64,000 bases of DNA from Actinoplanes oryzae. Its GTDB lineage: Bacteria; Actinomycetota; Actinomycetes; Mycobacteriales; Micromonosporaceae. The position numbers and the translations under genes are program-made. The stretch spans positions 1-64,000 of the forward strand of contig NZ_JAUQWH010000030.1 of assembly GCF_030757795.1 (NCBI RefSeq), read 5' to 3'. Shown one piece after another: positions 37,577-45,662 of this stretch. Under the pieces are notes generated by a model. It had not been told where the DNA came from, did not search any database, and saw only the letters and a list, made by a program, of their open reading frames with translations. Within the stretch, counting starts at the first letter, position 1, and each line of letters opens with the position of its first letter.

Positions 37577-37801
37577 CCCTTCGGCAGCATGGTCCGGACC
37601 GTCGGAAAATTGCACGTGTCAATTTGTTTTCCGGCCTCCGGTACTTGTAGTGATCTTGACGAGTGGTGCGTTGGCCTTCGCCCCGTCGCGGGCCGGTGAT
37701 TCGCCGGCTGCGGTTGACGAGGACGGGTCCGGCCTGGACTGCGGCGGGATTCGTCGTCGCGTTCCGGCCGCTCCTCCGTATCAAGGTCTTGAGAGAAGGC
37801 G

Positions 37802-39676
37802 ATGGCCGACTTGCGAGATGATCGCGTAGTGTCGCTGGACCGGCCGAGGGTGGACGTGGCAATTCCCCGGGAGCTGGGTATTCACAGCGCCATTCCGCTG
37901 GCCGGTGGGGACGACGATCTGCCGGCCTATGTGGAACGCGATTTCGACAAACAGTTGCAGATTGCACTCGCCACCAATCTGCCGACGCGGGGCAGCTTCG
38001 TCGTCATGGTGGGCGGGTCCTCCACCGGGAAGACCCGTTCGCTGTACGAGGCGGTCTACGGGCTCGTGCCGGAATGGGATCTGGTGCAGCCGGCCGATGC
38101 CGCCGAACTGCTCGAGGTGAAGAACGCCCCGCCGCGCGAGACCGTCTTCTGGCTGGACGAGTTGCAGCAGTTCCTGGGCGCCCACCCGCCGCTGACCTCG
38201 GAGTGCATCCGCGCGCTGGTGCGGCACGGCAACTTGGTCGTCGGCACGCTGTGGCCGGACCAGTACGCCCGGTGGACCGCGGGCCGCGAGGACGTCCATC
38301 TGCTGGTGAAGAGCGCCTTCGTGATCCCCGTTCCGGACGCGCTCAACGCCGGGGAGCGGTCGCTCGCGCAGATCGTCGCCCGGCAGGACAGCCGGATCCG
38401 CGACGCCCTCGAAGCGGGCGAGGTGGGACTGACCCAGGTGCTGGCCGGAGGTCCGCGGCTGGTGATGTCCTGGGAGCAGTCGCCCACCCCGTACGCCAAA
38501 GCCATGATCACTGTCGCGGCCGACGCGCACCGGCTGGGAGTGCAGTCGCCGCTGAGCGAGAGTCTGCTGGCCGAGGCCATGTACGGCTACCTCATGAGAC
38601 ACCAGCGCGTGCGGCCGGTCGAGCACTGGCTGGCAGAGGCCCTGCCGCACGCCACCCAACCCCTCTACGGCGACGTGTCACCACTGTTCCCGGTGGACGA
38701 CGGCCGGGCCGGCACGCTGGCCGGCTACACGATCGCGGACTACCTGGCTCAGCACGTCCGGCGTAAGCGCCGCATCGAACCCGTGCCGCACGCGGCGTGG
38801 GAGGCGCTGGTGACCGGGTTGAACCGGCCGGACGACCTGCGCCGGCTCGCCGACAGCGCCGTAGCCAGGCTGCGCTACTGCTATGCCGAGAAGGCGCTGA
38901 GGCGCCTTGCCGAGGAGTTCGGGGAGGGCAGAGCGGTCGCCGAACTGGTCGATCTGCTGGTCCGCCAGGACCGGCTGGCGGCGGCGGCCGACGTGCTCCA
39001 GCGGCGTTTGCAGGTCGATCCGCAGGACCGGACCGCCACCCGGAAGCTGCTGCACGTTCAGGACCTCCAGCAGCGTGCCGATCGGATCCGCCCGCCGGGC
39101 CGGGTCCGGGGCGGCGGCATGTCCAGCGAGGTCGCCGACCTCTTGGCCGACGGGGGAGTGTGCGACGACCTGCGGCGCGACGCGGACGCCGGCGATGTGA
39201 TCGCCGCCGACAACCTCGTCGAAGAGCTGGTGGACCGGGGGCACCTGCGAGAGATCCGGGAACGTGCCGACCGGGGAGAGCTCCGGGCCATGGAGGCGCT
39301 GGCCGACCTCTATGCCGGGTGGGGCGACACGGAACGACTGCAGGAGCGTGCCGAGCGTGGCGAACGGGCCGCGAAGCTGCGTCTGTCGAAGATGCGTCGC
39401 ACGGCCACCCGCAGCGAAGGATCCGCCTCGGAGATCGCAGGGTTGCGGGCGGAGGTCGACGACGGCAGTCATGAGGCGGCGCTGCGGCTCTGCACGTTGC
39501 TGTTCGAGCTGCGTGACGAGAGCAACTTGCGCGCCGAGCTGAACGCCGGCACCGCCGGAGCCGCCGAGCGTTTCATCGCACTTCACGCCGCGCAGGAAGA
39601 CCCGTCGCTGATCCCGCTGCGTGCCTACGGGCTGGATGCCGCCGGCGCGTTCCTCACCCGGCCCCCCACGCCTTGA
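37802..39676 (+). CDS. STAND-like P-loop ATPase with helical-repeat C-terminus
   Basis: 624 aa. P-loop GGSSTGKTRS (Gly71-Thr78) and Walker B VFWLDELQQF (Asp119-Glu120), then a sensor-like VVGTLWPDQYARWT. This layout recurs in actinobacterial ATP-binding proteins with TPR-like tails. From about residue 330 the protein is short helical repeats (TPR/SEL1-like, for example LRAMEALADLYAGWGDTERL). No TM segment. Such proteins usually sense or scaffold in conflict or signalling systems. First gene of a three-gene operon (25-base gap to the next). Confidence 0.72.
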   Translation: MADLRDDRVVSLDRPRVDVAIPRELGIHSAIPLAGGDDDLPAYVERDFDKQLQIALATNLPTRGSFVVMVGGSSTGKTRSLYEAVYGLVPEWDLVQPADAAELLEVKNAPPRETVFWLDELQQFLGAHPPLTSECIRALVRHGNLVVGTLWPDQYARWTAGREDVHLLVKSAFVIPVPDALNAGERSLAQIVARQDSRIRDALEAGEVGLTQVLAGGPRLVMSWEQSPTPYAKAMITVAADAHRLGVQSPLSESLLAEAMYGYLMRHQRVRPVEHWLAEALPHATQPLYGDVSPLFPVDDGRAGTLAGYTIADYLAQHVRRKRRIEPVPHAAWEALVTGLNRPDDLRRLADSAVARLRYCYAEKALRRLAEEFGEGRAVAELVDLLVRQDRLAAAADVLQRRLQVDPQDRTATRKLLHVQDLQQRADRIRPPGRVRGGGMSSEVADLLADGGVCDDLRRDADAGDVIAADNLVEELVDRGHLREIRERADRGELRAMEALADLYAGWGDTERLQERAERGERAAKLRLSKMRRTATRSEGSASEIAGLRAEVDDGSHEAALRLCTLLFELRDESNLRAELNAGTAGAAERFIALHAAQEDPSLIPLRAYGLDAAGAFLTRPPTP

Positions 39677-39701
39677 TCAACCGTGCCTCGAAAGGACTCC
39701 C

Positions 39702-40352
39702 ATGGCTGAGCTGACCCCTGCGGACTACGCCTACCTGATCATTCTGAAGGCGGCCGGCCGCGAACTCTCCAACACCGAGCTCGACAAGCTGTACGGGGTC
39801 CGGCTGGTGAGCCCGGACTACGAGCGGTTGAACGGCGCCGGGTACGTGAGCTCGGACACGAAGCGCCGTCCGTACCGGCACACCATCACCGGCGAGGGCA
39901 GGAAGGTTCTCGTCGTTCCGTTGAGCCTCGACCAGGGGAAGCCGCAGGACGGGGAGAAGCGCTCGGCCGGGGAACGACAGCTCTTCTGGGCCGCGCTGGT
40001 CGCACAGCAGCAGTTGCTCCTGCGGTCGTCTCCGGCCGACCCGGAGCCGGCCCTCCGCAACGGCGCGGCTGTCCCGGCCCGGGCAACCGCCGATCTCGAC
40101 GACCGCATCCGGGCCGCCTACTCGGAGCTGGCCAAGGCGCCGGGCGAATGGGTGAACCTCACCGACCTGCGCCCGCTCCTGGACGACGTGTCCAAGGCGG
40201 AGCTGGACCAGGCGCTCACCGGCATGCTCGATGCGCGTGACGTGCGGCTCGAGCCCGATCCGCTCATGCACCGGGTCGGCGAGGAGGAGCGGCGCGCCGC
40301 CGTCCACATCGGCGGCGAGGACCGGCACAAGCTGGCGATCGGCCGGCGATGA
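39702..40352 (+). CDS. small winged-helix protein partner of the HerA-like ATPase
   Basis: 216 aa. The N-terminal segment (residues 1-65) looks like a winged helix: two helices with LSNTELDKLYG, then a wing YVSSDTKRRPYRHTIT. A second winged-helix-like unit lies at about residues 125-190 (WVNLTDLRPLLDDVSKAELDQ). No enzyme motif. ATG 39702 with AAAGGA upstream. ATGA overlap with the 1053-aa ATPase implies production in fixed ratio, so it is probably a DNA-binding or adaptor subunit of that ATPase. Confidence 0.65.
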   Translation: MAELTPADYAYLIILKAAGRELSNTELDKLYGVRLVSPDYERLNGAGYVSSDTKRRPYRHTITGEGRKVLVVPLSLDQGKPQDGEKRSAGERQLFWAALVAQQQLLLRSSPADPEPALRNGAAVPARATADLDDRIRAAYSELAKAPGEWVNLTDLRPLLDDVSKAELDQALTGMLDARDVRLEPDPLMHRVGEEERRAAVHIGGEDRHKLAIGRR

Positions 40353-43300
40353 AGGACGAGCACCGTACGGCACTCGCCGCACTGCGCCTGAGCTGGGCGG
40401 TGGTGCCCGACGATGTGTGGCGCCGCTCGCCCTTCCACGTCGACGGGCTGCACAACGACGTCGCTCAGGACGTGCTCGCCGGTATCGCGGAGGCTCATGA
40501 GAGTCCCGACGCGAGCCCCATCGGGCTGGTGTTGGAGGGCAGGCACGGCACGGGCAAGACCCATCTGCTCGGCGCCATCCGCGAGCAGGTGCAACAGCGA
40601 GGGGGCTACTTCTTCCTCATCGGCATCCTGGACGGTCGCAAGTTCTGGGACGGCCTGCTGATCTTTCTGCTCGACGGGCTGGCGCGCGAGGTGTCCGACG
40701 GCGAGACCCAGCTCAGCCTGCTGCTGCGGAGGCTGGCCTCCCGGGTCGGCGCACCGCGGGCCGATCGGCGCGCGGTCATCGGGGAGACCGAGCTGACCAA
40801 GGCGGCTCTGGACACGTTCGTCGCCGGTCTGCGCGATTCCGACAGGCATGTCGCCCATCAATGCCGGGACACCCTGCGCGCCCTGGCGTTGCGGGCCTCG
40901 GACAACGAGGAACACCAGGACATCGCCGACAACTTCTTCGCGGGAGCGGAGGAGGGTGTCGCCGGCGAGCGCAAGGAGTGGGGAATCCGCAACACGCCGC
41001 GGACCTCCCAGGAGATCGTGCGTGAAGTGTCGTGGTTGCTGGCCACGACCGGGCCGTCAGTGATCGCCTTCGACCAGATCGACACCGCCGTGGCCCAGTC
41101 CGCCCTGCAGGCGGACCTGGCCAAGGTCTCGGGAACGGAGCAGGACCTGCAACTGGCGGTCATGGCGGCCGGGCTGGCCAACGGCCTCACCGATCTGCGG
41201 GACACGACCCGGCGCACCCTGACGGTGGTCGCCACGCTGTCGACGACGTGGGACCTGATCGCCAGCCGGGCGCCGGCATCGTTTCCCGCCCGGTTCCGCC
41301 ATGCCAGAAAGATCGAAGGCATCCAGACGCCCGGCTTCGCCCGTCAGCTCATCGAGAAGCGGTTCACGGCCCGGTTCGCCACGGTCGGCTTCACCCCGCC
41401 CTACCCCACCTGGCCGGTCCGGGAGGAGCTCTTCACGGAGGCGAAGAATTACACTCCGCGCCGGCTGCTCGTCGCCATCGACCGGCACATCCGCGCCTGC
41501 CTGGTCGACGACCGGGTGCGTGAGCTCACGAGCCTGCGCGACGTCCCTGCCGAGAGCCAGGAGCCGGGAACGCCGGCGCGGACCGCGCCGGCGATTGCCG
41601 ACGAGGAGCTGGCCCGGATCGAGCGTCGGTTCGAGGAGCTGAGACGCACGGCGGACGTCACCTCGCCGCTCGAGCGCGACACCGAGGACAGCCGTTTCCC
41701 CGCTCTGCTCGCGGCGGGCCTGCGGGCGTGGGTTGCCGAACGCGGTGACGACGGCGCCGCGTACAGCATCGATCCGCCGCCGAGCTCCAAGCCGGACCTG
41801 CATGCCCGGCTCCGCCGCAACCTCGATCGGCGTTCCGAGGAGGAGCGGGAGGACTCGGCCGATCAGTCGCGAGCCGAGGACCAGATGCACTGGTCGTTCC
41901 GGGCGATCAGCGACACCCACCACGGCCTGGCCGCGCTGCACCGCATCCGTCGCGCCCGCACTGCCGCGGGGCTCACGTCGGATGTCGCCAAGCGCAAGCT
42001 GTTCCTGCTGCGCAACGGGGAGTGGAGCCAGTCGGCCAAGACCCAGGAGGTCATCAAGGAACTCGAGGCGGACGGCGGTGTGACGATCAAGGTCGAGGAG
42101 GCCGATCTGCGGGTGCTCGCCGCGCTGCACGGGCTGCGGGACGAGAACCCGGCGCACTTGCACGCCTGGCTGCTGCGGTACCGCCCGGCCGGGCAGATCA
42201 CCCTGTTCAAGGAGACTCTCGCGGACACCGGCCCGTGGACCGCTGATCCGCCGACGCCCCAACAGGCGCCGGAGCAGTCGCCGGCCGCCGGGTTCACCAT
42301 CGGGTACGGCATCGACGACGACCTGCCCGCACCGGTGACGCTGGAAGCCCTCCGCAAGCACGCGGCCATCTTCGCCGCATCAGGGTCCGGCAAGACCGTG
42401 CTGCTGCGCCGTCTCATCGAGGAGTGCGCTCTGCTGGGCGTGTCCGCGATCGTCCTGGACCCGAACAACGACCTGGCGCGTCTCGGCGATCCGTGGCCCG
42501 CGCCGCCGGCCGGTTGGCTGTCCGGCGACGCCGACCGGGCGAAGCGGTATCGCGCCGACACGGAGGTCATCACCTGGACGCCCCGGCGCGAGGCCGGACG
42601 GCCGCTCAGCTTCCAGCCACTGCCGGACTTCGGCGCGGTGCTGGGCGATCCCGACGAGTTCACCGCTGCGGTGGAGGCGGCGGTCACCGCGCTTGCGCCA
42701 CGGGCCAACCTCGTCGGCCGTACCTCCCGGGTGCATCTGGGTCTCGCGGTGCTGCGCAAGGCGGTGGAACACTACGGCAGGCAGGGCGCCGGCGACATCC
42801 GTGGGCTCATCGCGTTCCTCTCCGACCTGCCCGACGGCGTCAGCCGGCTCGATGACTCGCCCAGGATCGCGGCCGGTCTGGCGCAGACGCTGACCGCGTC
42901 GATGGACAATGACCCACTGTTCGGTGGCAACAGCGCCTCGGCGGACCCCGGAGTCCTTCTGACTCCCTCCCCGGGCAAGGGCGCCCGGATCTCCGTCATC
43001 AGCCTCATCGGACTGCCCGCGGACGAGGCCCGGCAGGGTTTCGTGAATCAGCTGCAGATGGGGTTGTTCGCGTGGATCAAGAAGAACCCGGCGCGCGACC
43101 GTCCGCTGCTGGGTCTGCTGGTGATGGACGAGGCGCAGACCTTCGCGCCGTCGGGCACGATGACCGCGTGCACCGCGAGCACCCTCGCCCTGGCCTCGCA
43201 GGCCCGCAAGTACGGCCTCGGTCTGATCTTCGCCACTCAGGCACCGAAAAACCTGCACAACCGCATCCCCGGCAACGCGGCGACGCACTTCTTCGGACGG

Positions 43301-43510
43301 CTCAGCGTGCCCGTCCAGATCGACGCGGCGCGTGAGATGGCGAAGGTCAAGGGTGGCGACGTACCCGACATCGGCAACCTGACGGCCGGTGAGTTCTACC
43401 TCGCGCTGGAGGGCGAGACACCACACAAGGTACGAACCCCGATGTGTCTCAGTCACCACCCGAGCAGTCCGCTGACCGACGAGGAAGTCATGACCCGGGC
43501 CCGGGCCTGA
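40349..43510 (+). CDS. double ATPase: N-terminal AAA domain fused to HerA/FtsK-like domain
   Basis: 1053 aa with two nucleotide-binding sites. The N-terminal AAA/STAND-like domain has P-loop GRHGTGKTH (64-72) and a Walker-B-like VIAFDQIDT. The middle, about residues 400-640, is charged and helical. The C-terminal HerA/VirB4/FtsK-type motor has P-loop AASGSGKTVLLRRL (from 676), Walker B LLVMDEAQTF (Asp927-Glu928) and an Arg/Gln-rich LIFATQAPKN block. HerA motors pump DNA and in defence loci pair with nucleases, NADases or nucleosidases. No nuclease is fused here. Start overlaps the winged-helix gene (ATGA). Transfer ATPase is the alternative, but no conjugation genes are present. Confidence 0.78.
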   Translation: MKDEHRTALAALRLSWAVVPDDVWRRSPFHVDGLHNDVAQDVLAGIAEAHESPDASPIGLVLEGRHGTGKTHLLGAIREQVQQRGGYFFLIGILDGRKFWDGLLIFLLDGLAREVSDGETQLSLLLRRLASRVGAPRADRRAVIGETELTKAALDTFVAGLRDSDRHVAHQCRDTLRALALRASDNEEHQDIADNFFAGAEEGVAGERKEWGIRNTPRTSQEIVREVSWLLATTGPSVIAFDQIDTAVAQSALQADLAKVSGTEQDLQLAVMAAGLANGLTDLRDTTRRTLTVVATLSTTWDLIASRAPASFPARFRHARKIEGIQTPGFARQLIEKRFTARFATVGFTPPYPTWPVREELFTEAKNYTPRRLLVAIDRHIRACLVDDRVRELTSLRDVPAESQEPGTPARTAPAIADEELARIERRFEELRRTADVTSPLERDTEDSRFPALLAAGLRAWVAERGDDGAAYSIDPPPSSKPDLHARLRRNLDRRSEEEREDSADQSRAEDQMHWSFRAISDTHHGLAALHRIRRARTAAGLTSDVAKRKLFLLRNGEWSQSAKTQEVIKELEADGGVTIKVEEADLRVLAALHGLRDENPAHLHAWLLRYRPAGQITLFKETLADTGPWTADPPTPQQAPEQSPAAGFTIGYGIDDDLPAPVTLEALRKHAAIFAASGSGKTVLLRRLIEECALLGVSAIVLDPNNDLARLGDPWPAPPAGWLSGDADRAKRYRADTEVITWTPRREAGRPLSFQPLPDFGAVLGDPDEFTAAVEAAVTALAPRANLVGRTSRVHLGLAVLRKAVEHYGRQGAGDIRGLIAFLSDLPDGVSRLDDSPRIAAGLAQTLTASMDNDPLFGGNSASADPGVLLTPSPGKGARISVISLIGLPADEARQGFVNQLQMGLFAWIKKNPARDRPLLGLLVMDEAQTFAPSGTMTACTASTLALASQARKYGLGLIFATQAPKNLHNRIPGNAATHFFGRLSVPVQIDAAREMAKVKGGDVPDIGNLTAGEFYLALEGETPHKVRTPMCLSHHPSSPLTDEEVMTRARA

Positions 43511-43516
43511 CGGCGC

Positions 43517-44743
43517 TCAGATGTACGGGCGCAGCAGGCTGGACAGGTCGGTGCGGCCGATGGTCTGGAGGGCGTCCGGCAGCTCGGACAGCCGGCTGCG
43601 GCTCTCGAGCCAGTTCCACAGGTCACGGGGCTCGTCACCGGAGCGGAAGCGGCGCGTCTCGTACGGGGCCACGCCGACGATGTCGGCCAGGTCCTGCCAG
43701 TCGTAGGCGAGCCGCCGGACGACCTCCCGCTTGACCGTGCTGGGGATCGTCATGGCGGCCCTGACCGGGCGTGGGCCGGTGTCCGCCGACATCAGCTTCG
43801 TCAGCAGCGCGAACAGCACTTCGGCGGACGCCTTGGCGGCGAAGGCCTTGAAGCGATCGTCCTTGTCGAAGTCGGCGTGGTCCATCACCCCCTTGGCGAC
43901 CAGCCAGTGCGGGACCTGCCGATCGTGGGCCACCGTCGCGATGGCCGCGGCCTCCATCTCCAGGGCGACGATCCTGTACTGGGCGATCTCCAGCCGGTTC
44001 CAGATCTCCGGATCCATCATGACGGCGCTGCCGCTGGCCATCGGCCCGGCGACCACTTGAAACGGGAGCCGCTCGGGGCCGGCGTCGAGGTAGAGGGTGC
44101 GCTGGACCCGGTCGCGGCCGGCGTCCGTCAGCACGAGATCCGAGCGCTGCCAGCGGATGAGACCGTCGGCCTCCAACCGCTCCAGCCGGCTGCGCCAGGC
44201 CTGACCCGGAAGGTAGCGCTCGCGAGCCGGATGCTTGCGCGGGTTCTGGCCCTTGAACAGCCGTTCCAGGAACCAGGTGTCCGCTTCCTCGCCGGCGGCC
44301 ACCCCGTGGCTGGGCAGGCCCGTCGGGTCGAAGTCCTGCGCCGCCCGTAACCATCGGTTGTCCTGCGGGATCTGTTGCGGGGCAGGGCGGAACTCCGCGC
44401 CGATGTGCTTGCCCTCGTCCCACTCGTAGGCCGGCGCGGCCACGATCACGTCGCCCGGCGCGGTCTCTCCGGGATTGCCCGCACACACCCCGCACATCGC
44501 CAGGCAAGCCGGCCGCAGCTCGTTGACGAGCGTCGTCGTGATGGCGCCGATGCTTCGCCCGCCCATCTGGGTCGGGCGGGCCAATGCCACGGAAAGTGGC
44601 CCGTGCATGGCGGTCGAGAAGGGTTCCGCGCCGCCCGCTCCATGCTCTCGCCAATCGGAGGCCCCGGCGACGGCTCTTACCGCGTCGTACTCCTCCTTCA
44701 GCGCGGTGATGACCAGAACGTCGACGCCGTTGTCGTTGCGCAC
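43517..44743 (-). CDS. nucleoside-phosphorylase-fold effector with winged helix and C-terminal Death-like domain
   Basis: 408 aa. Opens VDVLVITALKEEYDAV, the first strand and helix of the PNP/MTAN superfamily. The catalytic half has GPMASGSAVM and IVALEMEAAAIATVA (substrate Glu). A winged-helix-like insert (SRLERLEADGLIRWQRSDLV, then LTDAGRDRV) splits the domain at about residues 185-220. The last 75 residues (YDWQDLADIVGVAPYETRRF, then WLESRSRLSEL, LQTIGRTDLSSLL) look like a Death-fold domain, as in bacterial effector-associated domains that recruit an effector to a sensor. Predicted to cleave a nucleoside or nucleotide on activation. GTG 44743 is chosen because GGAGG lies 7 bases upstream. 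Convergent with the ATPase operon. Confidence 0.75.
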   Translation of the reverse strand: MRNDNGVDVLVITALKEEYDAVRAVAGASDWREHGAGGAEPFSTAMHGPLSVALARPTQMGGRSIGAITTTLVNELRPACLAMCGVCAGNPGETAPGDVIVAAPAYEWDEGKHIGAEFRPAPQQIPQDNRWLRAAQDFDPTGLPSHGVAAGEEADTWFLERLFKGQNPRKHPARERYLPGQAWRSRLERLEADGLIRWQRSDLVLTDAGRDRVQRTLYLDAGPERLPFQVVAGPMASGSAVMMDPEIWNRLEIAQYRIVALEMEAAAIATVAHDRQVPHWLVAKGVMDHADFDKDDRFKAFAAKASAEVLFALLTKLMSADTGPRPVRAAMTIPSTVKREVVRRLAYDWQDLADIVGVAPYETRRFRSGDEPRDLWNWLESRSRLSELPDALQTIGRTDLSSLLRPYI

Positions 44744-44936
44744 GCGCACTCCTCCACCGATGACCGTGATCCTTCAGGGCGTTGCGAAGCCCGGAGAGCT
44801 CGCGGTGATTGTCGGCTGTGTTCCTACCGCCGGCCTTCCGCCGAGCCCGGGAGGGTTGCGGTAGATCGGCATTCGACGATGGCTCGACATGCCCTTCGCG
44901 TAATCCTCAGCGTGACATGAAGGTGGTTGAGGTCAC

Positions 44937-45662
44937 ATGCGTGAACGTCAAAGGGAACGGAAGCCCGTCGTCATTCTCACGGCTCTGGACATCGAGTACG
45001 ACGCTGTCCGCAATCTGCTCTCCGGCGTCCGGCAATTGACTCCGGTCTCCGGCACACGCTTCGAGACCGGTCTGCTGAACGACGGTGCCGGTGAGGTGGT
45101 GCTGGCGCAGACGGGTGTGGGCAACCATGGCATGGACCAGGCTGCCCGCCATGTCGCGCGACGAGTCGAGCGGGCCCGCAACCTGCGCGCCGGGACGCGG
45201 CGGCCGAGGGTGCACTTCGGGCCGGTGGCGTCGGGTGAAGTGCTGCACGATGCCCGCGTGTCCGAGCCGCTCCGCTGGCTCCGGCGGCACTACGACGACG
45301 CCCTCGCCATCGAGATGGAGGCCGCCGGGGTGGCCAAGGCGGGCCAGCTCAGCGCCGTACCGGTCGCGGTGGTGCGGGCTGTCAGCGACCGGGCCGACGG
45401 GACCAAGGCCGACACCGACGGCAGGCGAGGGCAGCAGCGGGCGGCCCGCAACGCGGCGCTTTTCGCGACTGCGCTGGCAGCCGATGTGATCGCCCACCGT
45501 CCAGCGCGTGCGGAGGACGATCCACCGGTTCCGGCGCGGGATCCGGCGATCCATGTCGAGACGAGCGGCGGCAGCCACGGCGTGGTGGCGGGAGTTGTGC
45601 ACGGCGGTGTGCAAGGCGTGAGCCTCGGCGATGTGAAGCGCTCGGGCCGGGGGCGGCTGTGA
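44937..45662 (+). CDS. internally deleted nucleoside-phosphorylase-fold protein with C-terminal amyloid-like motif
   Basis: 241 aa. The start VVILTALDIEYDAV and TGVGNHGMDQAARH match the N-terminal half of the family. RPRVHFGPVASGEVL, YDDALAIEMEAAGVAKA and VVRAVSDRADG match the C-terminal half. The middle, expected to hold the glycine-rich core and gate loops (about 70 residues in relatives, by memory), is absent: ERARN runs directly into LRAGTRRP in frame. It is probably inactive as an enzyme. Residues 211-227 are GGSHGVVAGVVHGGVQG, repeated in the next protein. Divergent from the Death-domain nucleosidase; GTGA overlap with the next gene. Confidence 0.75.
   Translation: MRERQRERKPVVILTALDIEYDAVRNLLSGVRQLTPVSGTRFETGLLNDGAGEVVLAQTGVGNHGMDQAARHVARRVERARNLRAGTRRPRVHFGPVASGEVLHDARVSEPLRWLRRHYDDALAIEMEAAGVAKAGQLSAVPVAVVRAVSDRADGTKADTDGRRGQQRAARNAALFATALAADVIAHRPARAEDDPPVPARDPAIHVETSGGSHGVVAGVVHGGVQGVSLGDVKRSGRGRL
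45567..45617 (+). other. amyloid-like signalling motif, effector copy
   Basis: Encodes GGSHGVVAGVVHGGVQG near the C-terminus of the deleted nucleosidase. The Gly/Val/His pattern resembles RHIM-like bacterial amyloid signalling motifs, which sit at effector C-termini and are matched at the N-terminus of the partner. Confidence 0.6.

Larger units (their letters stand above)
37336..37801. other. intergenic control region before the NTPase operon
   Basis: 466 bases without a gene. Contents in order: a perfect 18-bp hairpin (37412-37454); three 11-bp direct repeats (37545-37576); an imperfect dyad GGAAAATTG / CAATTTGTTTTCC (37604-37632) around CACGTG; and an AT-rich stretch to about 37660 that is the likeliest promoter zone for the gene at 37802. 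Confidence 0.6.

Noticed and set aside
40349..43510. Conjugation ATPase (VirB4/TraG)
   Set aside because: No relaxase, coupling protein or pilus gene nearby and an unusual N-terminal AAA domain; HerA-type defence or maintenance motor fits better.
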